The translations under genes were made by a program, and so were the position numbers. Source: Candidatus Colwellia aromaticivorans (GTDB lineage Bacteria; Pseudomonadota; Gammaproteobacteria; Enterobacterales; Alteromonadaceae). From it: a stretch of DNA of 64,000 nt. The stretch spans positions 79,041-143,040 of the forward strand of contig NZ_QOLD01000028.1 in assembly GCF_003333305.1 (NCBI RefSeq). The letters are read 5' to 3'. Each line of letters opens with the position of its first letter. The stretch's first letter is position 1. The notes under the pieces are model-generated. The model ran no database searches. It was given only the letters and a program-made list of their open reading frames with translations, and was not told the origin of the DNA. Shown piece by piece: positions 1 through 9,340 of this stretch.

Positions 1-4
1 ACTC

Positions 5-175
5 ATGGCAGTTCAAAAAAGCAAAAAGTCTCGTTCAAGACGTGGCATGCGCCGTTCACATGATGCTGTAACAGCAGAACATTTATCAGTAGATCCAGTT
101 TCAGGTGAAACGCATCGTCGTCACCATGTAACAGCTGATGGCTTTTACAAAGGCGTTAAAGTAATCGCTAGTTAA
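5..175 (+). CDS. rpmF: 50S ribosomal protein L32
   Basis: The 56-residue product starts [20 protein letters not shown] and is rich in Lys and Arg, the normal length and start of bacterial L32, a structural protein of the large ribosomal subunit. It lacks the Cys pairs of zinc-binding L32 forms, as is usual in gammaproteobacteria. The ATG begins four bases into the window, so the ribosome binding site and promoter lie outside. It is followed by plsX after 45 bp, the conserved order that couples ribosome and membrane-lipid synthesis. It is too short to appear in ordinary ORF lists but is unambiguous. Confidence 0.96.
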   Translation: MAVQKSKKSRSRRGMRRSHDAVTAEHLSVDPVSGETHRRHHVTADGFYKGVKVIAS

Positions 176-220
176 GCGTTATTACTTTAAACCACCTATT
201 TAAAGCTAATATATTTACGC

Positions 221-1270
221 TTGAATAGTATCAATAAACTAACCTTAGCGTTAGATGTTATGGGGGGCGATCAAGGCCCCCTTATAACGATCCCCTCTGC
301 AATAATGGCAATAAAGTTTCTGCCGAATTTGCACCTTATTCTTTGTGGTGATGAAAACATCATTACAACAGAACTTGCTCGCTTAAATATCAGTCAACAA
401 TATTTAGCCCAACATAAACAGTTATCTATTTTTCCTACTACAGAAATTGTAGAAATGGATGAAAAGCCTGCTTTTGCCTTAAGAACAAAAAAGAATTCTT
501 CTATGCGTAAAGCACTAGACTTAGTGCATGAAGGTAAAGCACAAGCATGTGTTAGCGCTGGGAATACGGGTGCCTTATTTTCTATGGCGCATTTTGTATT
601 AAAAACAATTGTCGGTGTTGAGCGGCCAGCATTAATTTCTTCTTTGCCTACCCATGATAATGATAAGCATGTTTTTATGTTGGACTTAGGCGCGAATGTT
701 TTTTGTGATTCACACGTATTGTATCAGTTTGGTGTCATGGGCTCTGTGATGGCTGCACAAGTGGATGGAATCGAGAACCCTCGTATCGCGTTACTAAATA
801 TGGGGGCGGAAGCAATTAAGGGAAGTGATCATATAAAGCAGGCTGCGCTTGAGTTGTCTGCCAATGATGATATTAATTACATAGGTTTTATTGAAGGCTC
901 TGATATTTTCTCTAACAAAGCTGACGTTATTGTCTGTGATGGTTTTGTTGGAAATGTTGCGCTTAAAACCTGTGAAGGGGTAGCACGTTTAGTTTATAAA
1001 AAATCTGAAGTACTTTTTAGCCAAAACTTTTTAGCTAAGTTAATGGCGGCTGTTTTTAAACCTAGCTTAAAAAAGCTATTTAAATCGGTGAACCCTGACC
1101 AGTATAATGGTGCAAGTTTGATAGGATTACGCGGTATAGTTGTTAAAAGTCATGGAAACGCCAATGCAAATGCTTTTTATTCTGCCATTATGGAAGCAGT
1201 TAAAGAGGTAGAACGACAAGTACCAACAAAAATAAAAAACTCATTAGAACAAGAGTTATCACCTCTGTAA
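221..1270 (+). CDS. plsX: Phosphate acyltransferase PlsX
   Basis: PlsX converts acyl-ACP and phosphate to acyl-phosphate, the first step of phosphatidic acid synthesis, as a peripheral membrane protein. The 349-residue product has the family N-terminus TLALDVMGGDQGP and internal motifs SAGNTGALF and CDGFVGNVALKTCEG. The start is a TTG; it is chosen because it places the conserved LALDVMGGD block eight residues in, as in the E. coli protein, and no in-frame ATG lies upstream of that block. No strong Shine-Dalgarno is visible. In E. coli fabH follows plsX; here the next gene is fabD after 36 bp. Confidence 0.95.
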   Translation: MNSINKLTLALDVMGGDQGPLITIPSAIMAIKFLPNLHLILCGDENIITTELARLNISQQYLAQHKQLSIFPTTEIVEMDEKPAFALRTKKNSSMRKALDLVHEGKAQACVSAGNTGALFSMAHFVLKTIVGVERPALISSLPTHDNDKHVFMLDLGANVFCDSHVLYQFGVMGSVMAAQVDGIENPRIALLNMGAEAIKGSDHIKQAALELSANDDINYIGFIEGSDIFSNKADVIVCDGFVGNVALKTCEGVARLVYKKSEVLFSQNFLAKLMAAVFKPSLKKLFKSVNPDQYNGASLIGLRGIVVKSHGNANANAFYSAIMEAVKEVERQVPTKIKNSLEQELSPL

Positions 1271-1306
1271 AATTCACTTATAAATAATTAAAATAGAGTA
1301 AATAAT

Positions 1307-2269
1307 ATGCAAAATTTATCTTCTCAAAATAAGTTAGCCTTTATATTTCCCGGTCAAGGTTCTCAAGCAGTTGCTATGCTTAGTGACTTTGCACAAAACG
1401 ATATTGTTCAGCAAGCATTTAAAGAAGCATCAGACGCATTGGGTTATGACTTATGGCAGTTGGTTTCCCAGGGGCCAGTAGAGCAACTTAATCAAACTAA
1501 TTTTACTCAGCCTGCACTGTTAACCGCCAGTGTTGCTTTATGGCGTGTTTGGCAAGCTGAGTCTGATGTAATGCCTAATGTTTTTGCAGGGCATAGTTTA
1601 GGTGAATATTCAGCGTTAGTTTGTGCTGGTGTATTCTCATTAACCCAAGGGGTTAAATTAGTGGAGAAACGCGGTGAGTATATGCAAGCTTGTGTTCCTG
1701 CTGGTGTTGGTGCAATGGCAGCTGTTATAGGCTTAGATGATCAAGCGATTATTGAAGCTTGTGCTGAATCTCAAATGGATGATGTGGTGGCAGCGGTTAA
1801 TTTTAATTCACCCGGGCAAGTGGTTATTGCGGGTCATAAAGAAGCTGTTGAGCGCGCTGGTGTTCGTTGTAAAGAAGCTGGCGCTAAACGTGTATTACCG
1901 TTACCTGTTAGTGTGCCGTCCCATTGTGCTTTAATGACTGATGCCGCTCAAAAATTAGCAGGAGATCTTGAACAAATAACATTTAACACACCAACTGTTA
2001 ATGTTGTTAACAATGTTGACGTAAGTATTGAAACGAGTAGTGAAGCTATTAAAACTGCTTTAATTAAGCAATTATATAGTCCTGTTCGCTGGAGTGAAAC
2101 GATCACTGCCCTAGACGAGCAAGGGATAACGCAAATGGTTGAAGTGGGCCCTGGCAAAGTATTACAAGGTTTAGTGAAGCGTATTAATAAAACTATCACG
2201 TGTGTTTCATTCAATTCAACAGACACATTAGCTAAAGCAAAAGATCTTACGCAAGCAAGCGAGTTATAA
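1307..2269 (+). CDS. fabD: Malonyl-CoA:ACP transacylase
   Basis: FabD loads malonate from malonyl-CoA onto acyl carrier protein for fatty-acid elongation in the cytoplasm. The 320-residue protein begins with the family block FIFPGQGSQ and has the nucleophile motif GHSLGE with Ser97, and the catalytic His206 in VPSHCALM; length matches E. coli FabD (309). It sits in the plsX-fabD-fabG-acpP-fabF run and is probably co-transcribed. A 60-bp palindromic repeat follows its stop codon by three bases. Confidence 0.96.
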   Translation: MQNLSSQNKLAFIFPGQGSQAVAMLSDFAQNDIVQQAFKEASDALGYDLWQLVSQGPVEQLNQTNFTQPALLTASVALWRVWQAESDVMPNVFAGHSLGEYSALVCAGVFSLTQGVKLVEKRGEYMQACVPAGVGAMAAVIGLDDQAIIEACAESQMDDVVAAVNFNSPGQVVIAGHKEAVERAGVRCKEAGAKRVLPLPVSVPSHCALMTDAAQKLAGDLEQITFNTPTVNVVNNVDVSIETSSEAIKTALIKQLYSPVRWSETITALDEQGITQMVEVGPGKVLQGLVKRINKTITCVSFNSTDTLAKAKDLTQASEL

Positions 2270-2272
2270 GTT

Positions 2273-2332
2273 TATACCCATTACCATTCAAAGTGCACTC
2301 TGAAATATGCATCTTGATTGGTAACGGGTATA
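2273..2332. repeat. 60-bp palindromic element, TATACCC family, short form
   Basis: Its ends TATACCCATTACCATTCAA and TTGATTGGTAACGGGTATA are inverted repeats matching at 17 of 19 positions, so the fabD-fabG transcript would fold here. The right-hand part, CTGAAATATGCATCTTG then CGGGTATA, resembles the right end of the larger elements at 18657-18923 and 46141-46453, which suggests a deletion derivative that kept both termini. It lies between two essential genes of one operon. Confidence 0.75.
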
Positions 2333-2362
2333 TTTAATAATTAAGAATAAATAGGAAATAAT

Positions 2363-3109
2363 ATGTTTTCATTAACGGGAAAAGTTGCATTAGTTACTGG
2401 TGCAAGTCGTGGAATTGGTAAAGCGATTGCGACACAATTACAAGCATTAGGTGCTACGGTTATAGGTACTGCTACTTCTGAGCACGGCGCAGATAGAATC
2501 TCAGAGTATTTAGGCACTGGTGATTCACAAGGGTTGGGTTTAGTCTTAAATGTGACAAGTGACGATTCTATTGCAGCAATGTTTGCTGCGATCAAGGATT
2601 CTTACGGCGCTATTGATATTTTAGTCAACAATGCCGGTATTACTCGTGATAATTTATTTATGCGTATGAAAGACGATGAGTGGCAAGATATTCTTGATAC
2701 CAACTTAACGTCTGTTTTTAAGGTTAGTAAAGCAGCTATTCGTCCTATGATGAAAAAACGTAATGGTCGAATTATTAACATTGGCTCTGTTGTTGGTTCA
2801 ATGGGTAATGCGGGTCAAGTTAACTACGCAACAGCAAAAGCGGGCTTATTAGGTTTTACCAAATCATTAGCGCGCGAAATTGCCTCTCGAGGCATAACTG
2901 TTAATACTATTGCGCCTGGTTTTATTGATACTGATATGACTCAAACATTAACAGATGAGCAAAAAGAAGGCATTTTCTCACAAGTACCCGCTAATCGTTT
3001 AGGTAAACCAGAAGAAATTGCCAGTACAGTTGCCTTTTTAGCATCAGATGCAGCAGCTTATATTACTGGAGAAACAATTCATGTTAACGGTGGCATGTAT
3101 ATGGTGTAA
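2363..3109 (+). CDS. fabG: 3-oxoacyl-[ACP] reductase
   Basis: FabG reduces beta-ketoacyl-ACP with NADPH, the first reduction of each fatty-acid elongation cycle. The 248-residue product is a short-chain dehydrogenase with the Rossmann motif TGASRGIG (residues 12-19), NNAG (89-92), and the catalytic Ser142, Tyr155 and Lys159 in SVVGSMGNAGQVNYATAKAG. An AGGAAA sequence about nine bases before the ATG is a good ribosome binding site. Length equals the usual 244-248. Confidence 0.97.
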   Translation: MFSLTGKVALVTGASRGIGKAIATQLQALGATVIGTATSEHGADRISEYLGTGDSQGLGLVLNVTSDDSIAAMFAAIKDSYGAIDILVNNAGITRDNLFMRMKDDEWQDILDTNLTSVFKVSKAAIRPMMKKRNGRIINIGSVVGSMGNAGQVNYATAKAGLLGFTKSLAREIASRGITVNTIAPGFIDTDMTQTLTDEQKEGIFSQVPANRLGKPEEIASTVAFLASDAAAYITGETIHVNGGMYMV

Positions 3110-3139
3110 GCCCTAATTTTAAAGGGTTTGTGTTTTTTT
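3109..3139 (+). terminator. Possible intrinsic terminator or attenuator after fabG
   Basis: AGCCCT overlapping the fabG stop codon can pair with AGGGTT at 3123-3128, and a T-rich tract (TGTTTTTTTC) follows. The stem is short with one G-T pair. It would reduce read-through into acpP, which usually also has its own promoter. Confidence 0.45.
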
Positions 3140-3195
3140 CTTTATGAAAATCATCACGTCAACAGGTAAGACCACGAAAAAAAATAAAACTATAG

Positions 3196-3210
3196 GCTTG
3201 CATGGCAAGC
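3196..3210. promoter_or_regulatory. Perfect palindrome upstream of acpP
   Basis: GCTTGC-ATG-GCAAGC is a perfect 6-bp inverted repeat with a three-base centre, just before a TTGACG hexamer at 3213-3218 that could be a -35 element for acpP. Function as an operator is inferred only from position and symmetry. Confidence 0.3.
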
Positions 3211-3272
3211 TGTTGACGAATACACTACACACAATTTGAAAAAATGCACTTACAGTAAGTAAAGGAAAAATA

Positions 3273-3506
3273 ATGAGTACTATCGAAGAACGCGTAAAAA
3301 AAATCACTATTGAACAATTAGGTGTTAGTGAAGCAGAAGTTAAAATTAATTCATCATTTGTTGATGACTTAGGTGCTGATTCATTAGATACAGTAGAATT
3401 AGTAATGGCGTTAGAAGAAGAATTTGATACTGAAATTCCTGACGAAGAAGCTGAAAAAATCACTACAGTTCAAGCTGCAGTTGACTACGTTACTGCTAAC
3501 CAGTAA
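3273..3506 (+). CDS. acpP: Acyl carrier protein
   Basis: AcpP carries growing acyl chains on a 4'-phosphopantetheine arm. The acidic 77-residue protein contains the attachment motif GADSLDTVE with Ser37 in the family position, and E. coli-like N-terminus [15 protein letters not shown] lies about seven bases before the ATG. The 163-bp gap before it and the hairpin after fabG suggest an additional own promoter, as expected for a very highly expressed protein; a strong terminator follows. Confidence 0.98.
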   Translation: MSTIEERVKKITIEQLGVSEAEVKINSSFVDDLGADSLDTVELVMALEEEFDTEIPDEEAEKITTVQAAVDYVTANQ

Positions 3507-3543
3507 TTGTTGTTCGCGTTTAAAAACGCGTATGAATAAAATC

Positions 3544-3583
3544 AAAAAGCGGTATACTTACTAATTAAGTAACCGCTTTTTTT
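3544..3583 (+). terminator. Intrinsic terminator after acpP
   Basis: AAAAAGCGGT at 3544-3553 pairs with ACCGCTTTTT at 3572-3581 and runs into seven T residues; the loop contains a further short inverted repeat. It ends the acpP transcript 37 bp past the stop. Confidence 0.85.
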
Positions 3584-3617
3584 GTATCTCCTATTTGATT
3601 TTTAAAGGTATAAAACG

Positions 3618-4853
3618 ATGAGACGAGTTGTAGTTACCGGCCTTGGTATGCTTAGCCCATTAGGCAATACACCAGAGACAACTTGGGAAAATTTGCTGCT
3701 AGGTAAAAGTGGTATCAGTAATATTGATCATTTTGATGCATCAGAGTTCACCACTAAGTTTGCCGGTTTGGTTAAAAACTTCAACGCACAAGACTATATG
3801 GAAAGAAAAGAAGCCAAGAAAATGGATCTTTTTATTCAATACGGTGTTGCTGCAGGTGTACAAGCAATTAAAGATTCAGGCATAGAAGTTACTGATGAAA
3901 ATGCTCCTCGTATTGGTGTTGCAGTTGGTTCGGGTATTGGCGGCTTAGGCTTAATTGAACAAAATCACGAAAAGATGTTAAAAGCATCTAGCCCCCGTAA
4001 ATTATCGCCATTTTTTGTTCCTTCAACCATTATTAATATGATTTCTGGTCATTTATCTATTATGTTTGGCTTGCAAGGGCCTAATATTGCTATTACTACC
4101 GCTTGTACTAGTGGTGTGCATAATATTGGTCATGCTGCACGTATGATCGCTTACGGTGATGCTGACGTTATGGTAGCAGGTGGCGCAGAAAAAGCCTCAA
4201 CCACTTTAGGTATGGGCGGCTTTGGTGCTGCCAGAGCTTTATCAAGACGAAATGATGACCCAGAAGCCGCTTCTCGCCCTTGGGACAAAGACCGAGATGG
4301 TTTTGTACTTGGTGATGGTGCCGGTGTAGTCGTTGTTGAAGAATATGAACATGCAAAAGCGAGAGGCGCAAAAATTTACGCCGAGTTAATCGGTTTTGGT
4401 ATGAGTGGTGATGCGTATCATATGACATCACCTCCAGCAGATGGTGCCGGTGCAGCGCGCGCTATGGTTAATGCATTAAATGATGCAAAAATTGATGTCA
4501 GTAAAGTTGGTTACATCAATGCTCACGGAACATCGACACCTGCGGGTGATATTGCTGAAACAAATGCAGTAAAATCTGTTTTTGGAAATGATGCCTATAA
4601 AGTGCTGATGGGATCAACAAAATCAATGACAGGGCATTTGTTAGGCGCTGCAGGTGCTATTGAAAGTATTTTTAGTATTCAAGCGTTGATGCATGACGCT
4701 GTGCCACCAACGATTAACTTAGATAACCCTGATGAAGGGTGTGATTTAGATTATATTGCCGGTACTGCTCGTGATGTGAAGCTAGATTATGTACTATGTA
4801 ATTCATTTGGTTTTGGTGGTACTAATGGCTCACTGATCTTCAAAAAAGTTTAA
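3618..4853 (+). CDS. fabF: 3-oxoacyl-[ACP] synthase II
   Basis: FabF condenses malonyl-ACP with acyl-ACP; in enterobacteria it also adjusts cis-vaccenate content at low temperature, which would suit a cold-living host (inference). The 411-residue protein has the thiolase-fold catalytic triad Cys163 (TTACTSG), His303 (NAHGTSTP) and His340 ([10 protein letters not shown]), with Lys335, all at the same numbers as E. coli FabF. It starts [16 protein letters not shown]. It lies after the acpP terminator. Confidence 0.97.
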   Translation: MRRVVVTGLGMLSPLGNTPETTWENLLLGKSGISNIDHFDASEFTTKFAGLVKNFNAQDYMERKEAKKMDLFIQYGVAAGVQAIKDSGIEVTDENAPRIGVAVGSGIGGLGLIEQNHEKMLKASSPRKLSPFFVPSTIINMISGHLSIMFGLQGPNIAITTACTSGVHNIGHAARMIAYGDADVMVAGGAEKASTTLGMGGFGAARALSRRNDDPEAASRPWDKDRDGFVLGDGAGVVVVEEYEHAKARGAKIYAELIGFGMSGDAYHMTSPPADGAGAARAMVNALNDAKIDVSKVGYINAHGTSTPAGDIAETNAVKSVFGNDAYKVLMGSTKSMTGHLLGAAGAIESIFSIQALMHDAVPPTINLDNPDEGCDLDYIAGTARDVKLDYVLCNSFGFGGTNGSLIFKKV

Positions 4854-4888
4854 TTAGTCACTATTAAAAGCTTGAAATCAAGTGATTA

Positions 4889-5048
4889 ATACCATTTGGA
4901 TTAATTAAGGTTACAGAATTCAATGAGGATAAATTTTCAAGAACAAGGCGCTTGATTGAGCAATAGCTGGCTATTGGGATTGAAAGCAACGAAGTTATTG
5001 GATATTTAGGCCATTTGAAAATGATCACTTAGTTAGTGCAATTGGTAT
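4889..5048. repeat. 160-bp MITE-like repeat, ATACCA family, copy 1
   Basis: The element begins ATACCATTTGG and ends CAATTGGTAT, imperfect terminal inverted repeats. Read on the - strand it matches the element at 28474-28635 in several blocks (ATACCAAT, CACTAACTA, GTGATCATTT, ACTTCGTT, GCCTTGT), with nearly equal length. No coding capacity is visible. It fills most of the fabF-pabC gap. Confidence 0.75.
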
Positions 5049-5093
5049 AAGCCTGAATACTTAGCATCTTTGCAAAAGTCTTCAGGCTTTTTA
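5049..5093 (+). terminator. Intrinsic terminator after fabF
   Basis: AAGCCTGAA at 5049-5057 pairs with TTCAGGCTT at 5081-5089 and is followed by TTTATTTT. It lies about 200 bp past fabF, beyond the MITE-like repeat, so the repeat may have been inserted between gene and terminator. Confidence 0.75.
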
Positions 5094-5169
5094 TTTTATA
5101 CTTGTTATTTAACCTCCAACATAGTGTTGAGATGAGAATAAATTTAATCGAATTGGTATTACATAGCGT

Positions 5170-5982
5170 ATGAAATTTTGCTTGGTTAATGGCGTAGAAC
5201 ATAATCAAATCGATATTGAAAATCGTGGTCTAGCGTATGGCGATGGTTTATTTACTACCGCTAAAATCATTGATGGGAAAATTCAATACTTATCATCACA
5301 TGTTCAACGTTTGCGTTTAGGTTGTAAACAGTTAGCTTTATTTGCACCAAACAAGGTTGAATTAACTGAGCAATTAAGCCAAGTGGCTAAGCAATATGAT
5401 TTAGCGGTATTAAAAATCATTATTACTGCTAGTAGTGGCGGGAGAGGTTACGCTCGCTCTACTGATCCCAACAGTGATGTTATTATCATGGTGCATGATT
5501 ACCCCAAACATTATGATGAACTTGCTATTGAAGGGATTACATTAGGGGATAGTAATCAGCATATTGGTATTAATCCTATGCTTAGCGGATTAAAACACTT
5601 AAACCGCCTTGAACAAGTGCTTTTACGTCAAGAACTCGTTAACACCAAGGAAGATGACTTAGTCGTCACAAATGTCAATAATGAAGTAATAGAAGCGACG
5701 AGTGCTAATTTATTCTTCTGGCTTAATGGGCGGCTTTGCACACCTGATATAACAAACAGTGGTGTTAATGGCATCATGCGACAAACTATTTTGCAAAAAT
5801 ACCCTGATACCTTAATTAAAACAGTAACATTAGCTGAGTTGGCAAGCTCTCCGGCTATGTTTATTTGTAATTGTGTGATGGGAGTCATGCCCGTTAAAAA
5901 TTATAATGGTCAACATTTATCAATAATGTTATCTCAACGCGTACGTAACGCGGTAAATCAAAAAGCAATTAATGCATCATGA
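5170..5982 (+). CDS. pabC: Aminodeoxychorismate lyase
   Basis: PabC releases pyruvate from 4-amino-4-deoxychorismate to give p-aminobenzoate for folate synthesis. The 270-residue protein is a class IV PLP aminotransferase-fold enzyme; the N-terminus has [13 protein letters not shown] and the PLP-binding Lys142 lies in [16 protein letters not shown], with E(A)TSANLFF typical of the family. Its last four bases (ATGA) overlap the start of mltG, so the pair is translationally coupled. Confidence 0.92.
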   Translation: MKFCLVNGVEHNQIDIENRGLAYGDGLFTTAKIIDGKIQYLSSHVQRLRLGCKQLALFAPNKVELTEQLSQVAKQYDLAVLKIIITASSGGRGYARSTDPNSDVIIMVHDYPKHYDELAIEGITLGDSNQHIGINPMLSGLKHLNRLEQVLLRQELVNTKEDDLVVTNVNNEVIEATSANLFFWLNGRLCTPDITNSGVNGIMRQTILQKYPDTLIKTVTLAELASSPAMFICNCVMGVMPVKNYNGQHLSIMLSQRVRNAVNQKAINAS

Positions 5983-7013
5983 TTAGTAATCTCAATAAAA
6001 TAAGCTTGTTTAATAAAGCACTGATTAGTATATTTCTTGGTTGCTTAATCATTGTTACTATTTTCTTTGGTTTACTTGAAAAACAACTGAATAAAAAATT
6101 ACCATTACAACATGCACAATTACTGACAATTAAAAAGGGCAGTTCTGTTGCCTCATTTGCAAAACTATTAGTGAATAAAGGCTGGTTAGCAAATCGGTTT
6201 TGGTTAAGAAGTTATGCCCGCTTAAACCCTGATAAAGTAAAGATAAAAGCAGGCACTTATCAGATAGTACCAGACATTACGTTAAGCGCTTTACTTGAAC
6301 ATGTTTCTACAGGAAAAGAATATCAATTTAGCGTGACGTTTATTGAAGGTTCAACTTTTAAGGAATGGTTAGGGGCATTACAACAACAGCCTAATTTATC
6401 TCATCGCTTATCAACACTAAGCGTTGAAGAAATAGCGAAACGGTTAACTATAGAACAAAGTAACCCTGAAGGTTGGTTTTTTCCAGAAACTTACGCGTTT
6501 ACTCAAGGCACACCCGCTATTGATGTATTAAAACGTGCCCATTTAGCGATGCAACAAAAACTTGCAGAGTTATGGCAACAAAGAGCGAAAGGGTTACCCT
6601 ATAAAAACTCATATGAAGCATTAATCATGGCGTCAATCATAGAGAAAGAAACGGGTTACTTAGCAGAGCAACCCTTAATAGCCTCTGTTTTTATTAACCG
6701 AATAGCGAAAAAAATGCGTTTGCAAACGGATCCAACGGTCATTTATGGTTTAGGGGAACGTTACCAAGGGGATATTACTCGCGCTCATTTACGAGAAAAA
6801 ACGGCTTACAATACTTATAGAATAAATGGTTTACCACCTACGCCTATTGCTATGCCGGGAATATCTGCTATCGAAGCCGCGTTAAATCCAGCAATAAGTG
6901 AGTATTTCTATTTTGTTAGCCAAGGTGATGGTAAACATGTTTTTAGTAAAACACTCACTGAACATAATATTGCCGTGAGAAAGTTTTTGGCAAGACAAAG
7001 AAATAAAAAATAA
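5979..7013 (+). CDS. mltG: Endolytic murein transglycosylase MltG
   Basis: MltG cuts nascent peptidoglycan glycan strands and is proposed to end their polymerisation at the inner membrane. The 344-residue YceG-family protein has one N-terminal membrane helix (about residues 12-32), a LysM-like segment (residues 45-115), and the catalytic motif ASIIEKETG with Glu222 (Glu218 in E. coli). The C-terminal block [10 protein letters not shown] and ALNPA is also typical. The pabC-mltG-tmk-holB order is conserved in gammaproteobacteria. Confidence 0.95.
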   Translation: MISNLNKISLFNKALISIFLGCLIIVTIFFGLLEKQLNKKLPLQHAQLLTIKKGSSVASFAKLLVNKGWLANRFWLRSYARLNPDKVKIKAGTYQIVPDITLSALLEHVSTGKEYQFSVTFIEGSTFKEWLGALQQQPNLSHRLSTLSVEEIAKRLTIEQSNPEGWFFPETYAFTQGTPAIDVLKRAHLAMQQKLAELWQQRAKGLPYKNSYEALIMASIIEKETGYLAEQPLIASVFINRIAKKMRLQTDPTVIYGLGERYQGDITRAHLREKTAYNTYRINGLPPTPIAMPGISAIEAALNPAISEYFYFVSQGDGKHVFSKTLTEHNIAVRKFLARQRNKK

Positions 7014-7050
7014 TTTTTTTATTCAATAAATTGGGATAACGAGAGATAAT

Positions 7051-7689
7051 ATGAAAAAAGGTTTTATGTTTGTCTTTGATGGTAGCAATGGTGCGGGGAA
7101 AACAACGGTTATTAAAGGCGTTGAAAAATACCTGACTTTAAAAGGGTTTGATGTTCTTTTAACAAGAGAGCCGGGTGGGACGCCTATAGGTGAAAAAATC
7201 AGAGAAGTAATTTTAGATCCCTCTACCCCTGAAATATGTCACATGACCGAGTTAATGTTATTTGGGGCAGGGCGCGCACAACATGTTCAAGAAAAAATCA
7301 TCCCAGCTTTAGCACAAGGAAAAATTGTAATTTCAGACAGGTTTGATGCAGCAACTTTTAGCTTTCAACACTTCGCTAGAGGTATTGATTTAGAAACAAT
7401 TGTTAAAATAAATAATTTAGCACTCGCAGGTTTTACCCCTGACATGAATATTATTTTAGATTTAGATCCCCGTGAAGGATTAAAAAGGGTTATCAGCCGA
7501 GGTGAAGGGCTTGACCGTTTAGAAGATGAAAAATCTGATTTCTTAGCAAAGGCTAGAGATGGTTATTTAAAACAAGCAGAGCAGAACCCTGAAAAATTTG
7601 AGATTATTAACGCTGCACAATCAAAAGAAGACGTTTTATCTGATGTAATTAACATTATTGATTCATTACTCGAAAGTCAATTGTCATAA
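7051..7689 (+). CDS. tmk: Thymidylate kinase
   Basis: Tmk phosphorylates dTMP to dTDP. The 212-residue protein has the P-loop GSNGAGKTT (residues 11-19), TREPGGTPIGE, and the DR motif as DRFDAATFSFQ where most bacterial enzymes read DRYxxSxxAYQ. The P-loop usually reads GxEGAGKT, so both substrate-contact motifs are mildly unusual, but length and neighbours leave little doubt. Its ribosome binding site is GAGAG about six bases before ATG. Confidence 0.92.
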   Translation: MKKGFMFVFDGSNGAGKTTVIKGVEKYLTLKGFDVLLTREPGGTPIGEKIREVILDPSTPEICHMTELMLFGAGRAQHVQEKIIPALAQGKIVISDRFDAATFSFQHFARGIDLETIVKINNLALAGFTPDMNIILDLDPREGLKRVISRGEGLDRLEDEKSDFLAKARDGYLKQAEQNPEKFEIINAAQSKEDVLSDVINIIDSLLESQLS

Positions 7690-7710
7690 AACAGGAAATT
7701 TAGACTTAAC

Positions 7711-8712
7711 ATGAAATCATGGTTATCCTCACATCAGCTGATACTCAGCGAACAATACAATAATGCTACCTTGCCTCATGCTATTTTAATTAGTGGTGTT
7801 TCTGGCTCAGGAAAACTTGAGTTAGCGCAATGGTTAGTACAGTTATTGAATTGTAAACAGCCAAGTCAATCAGTTGAAAGTAAAGAAGTGATTCTGCAAG
7901 CCTGTGGCCATTGTAAATCATGCTTATTGCTAAACAGTAATACCTTTCCCGATCACCTTAACCTTATTGCTCAAAAAAATAGTTTGGGTATTGATGATGT
8001 TCGTCATGCAAATAGCTTTTTACAAAAAACGGCGTATTTAGGGCAATTTAAAACAGTCTTAATTGAAAATGCTCAAACGATGACACAAGCGGCCATGAAC
8101 GCCTTGCTTAAAACCTTGGAAGAGCCTAGTGATAATAGCATTATTATTTTATTAACAAATGATATCGAAATTTTACTACCAACCATCATTAGTCGTTGTC
8201 GTGTGCTAAATATCAGGCCCGCCGTAGGCAAAGATTTAATATTACAATTAAAAGAACAAGACAGGAAAAATGGCGAGGTTAGTGCTGAAGCTCACTCTTT
8301 ATCATCAGATCCTTTTGTTAATTTAACTCAACTACCTGAGCTCACGGATGCAGCAATCAATGAAGCGTTTAAAGTCTTTAAAGAATGCTATATAGGTTAC
8401 CTCTGTTATCAACAAGGCGAATCACAGTTATTACAATATTTGTTAAACAATGAACATGCACTGCGATGGTTAGAACAAATAACGGTCAATTTACACCGTG
8501 ACTACTTCCTTGATAAGATTGACAATGAACACAAAAACACACTAAATGCAGAGCTGCTTAATAATCTCTATAAAGTTATCATTAATGGGTGTAAAGTAAT
8601 AAAATCTTATACGCAGGCAAATAAACAGTTTGTATGCGAACAACTTATAATGGCAATAAGTGATGTGGTTGAGCAGAGTAAAGTTGAAGCAAATTGTAAT
8701 GCTTCAGTTTAA
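7711..8712 (+). CDS. holB: DNA polymerase III subunit delta prime
   Basis: HolB is part of the clamp-loader complex that opens the beta clamp. The 333-residue protein has a P-loop-like GVSGSGKLELA near residue 30, a zinc-module cysteine cluster ending CGHCKSC, and the AAA+ segment AMNALLKTLEEPSDNSIIILLTND with the sensor SRCR that delta prime retains. It lies 21 bp after tmk and 41 bp before pilZ, the usual setting. Confidence 0.92.
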   Translation: MKSWLSSHQLILSEQYNNATLPHAILISGVSGSGKLELAQWLVQLLNCKQPSQSVESKEVILQACGHCKSCLLLNSNTFPDHLNLIAQKNSLGIDDVRHANSFLQKTAYLGQFKTVLIENAQTMTQAAMNALLKTLEEPSDNSIIILLTNDIEILLPTIISRCRVLNIRPAVGKDLILQLKEQDRKNGEVSAEAHSLSSDPFVNLTQLPELTDAAINEAFKVFKECYIGYLCYQQGESQLLQYLLNNEHALRWLEQITVNLHRDYFLDKIDNEHKNTLNAELLNNLYKVIINGCKVIKSYTQANKQFVCEQLIMAISDVVEQSKVEANCNASV

Positions 8713-8753
8713 TAGCATCAGCGTTGTATTAGGTCCAGAGCAGGAGAGTAAGC

Positions 8754-9080
8754 TTGATCCCCATTAATATTGAATTTCAGTCTGAACATGATTTATATAT
8801 ATCATATATGCCTTTTTTAAAAGAAGGTGGTTTGTTTATTCGTACTGCTGAGCCCTATGAGCTAGGCTCGGAAGTTGAATTAAATGTTTTATTACCTGAT
8901 TCTTTAGAGCCATCAATAATAAAAGGTGAAGTTTGTTGGGTAACTCCAACGGGCGCTCAAAATGGAACACCTGCGGGCATCGGTGTTAGTTTTATCTACG
9001 ATCCTGATAAGATTCGCCATCAAATCGAACAAGCTATTGCGCGGCAATTAAGTTCATCTGACCCAACATTAACTATGTAA
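8754..9080 (+). CDS. pilZ: Type IV pilus assembly protein PilZ
   Basis: The 108-residue product matches the founding PilZ protein of Pseudomonas by eye: YMPFLKEGGLFI, the GAQNGTPAGIGVSF segment, and the C-terminal TLTM. Its position after holB is also that of Pseudomonas pilZ. Canonical PilZ of this type supports pilus biogenesis by partner binding and lacks the c-di-GMP RxxxR motif, which is also not seen here. The start is a TTG, chosen because CAGGAGAG lies about eight bases upstream and no better start exists. Confidence 0.9.
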   Translation: MIPINIEFQSEHDLYISYMPFLKEGGLFIRTAEPYELGSEVELNVLLPDSLEPSIIKGEVCWVTPTGAQNGTPAGIGVSFIYDPDKIRHQIEQAIARQLSSSDPTLTM

Positions 9081-9141
9081 TAGCATTAATTGAAAATGCT
9101 CTTATCTTTTTTACTTTGATTATTCGTAACTACTCACCTAT

Positions 9142-9268
9142 CGTCACTCCCGAGATGTTTTAATCGGGAGTCTAATGTTTAAAACAGGCAGATTCCGGCT
9201 TCAGCTTTGTAGTTCCAGACCAAAGCTAGACCCTACGTCCTGTAGGCAAAGACACAACCGGAATGACG
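9142..9268. repeat. Intergenic repeat with CGTCA-type inverted ends
   Basis: The stretch begins CGTCACTCCCG and ends CCGGAATGACG, which are inverted repeats at 9 of 11 positions. It also holds a local hairpin (ACTCCCGA with TCGGGAGT, 9146-9172). It has no coding signal; the upstream extension of the tatD reading frame into it is an artefact. Confidence 0.6.
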
Positions 9269-9340
9269 TGCACGCTGGGTATGGTGAATAATTACGATTA
9301 TTCTTTTTCATTATTTTTAATTTACCTGTGGAGTTTTCTG

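Noticed and set aside
4168..4431. Antisense ORF within fabF and similar frames opposite gyrA, rpsA, gltB
   Set aside because: They are shadows of conserved genes with no ribosome site or recognisable product.
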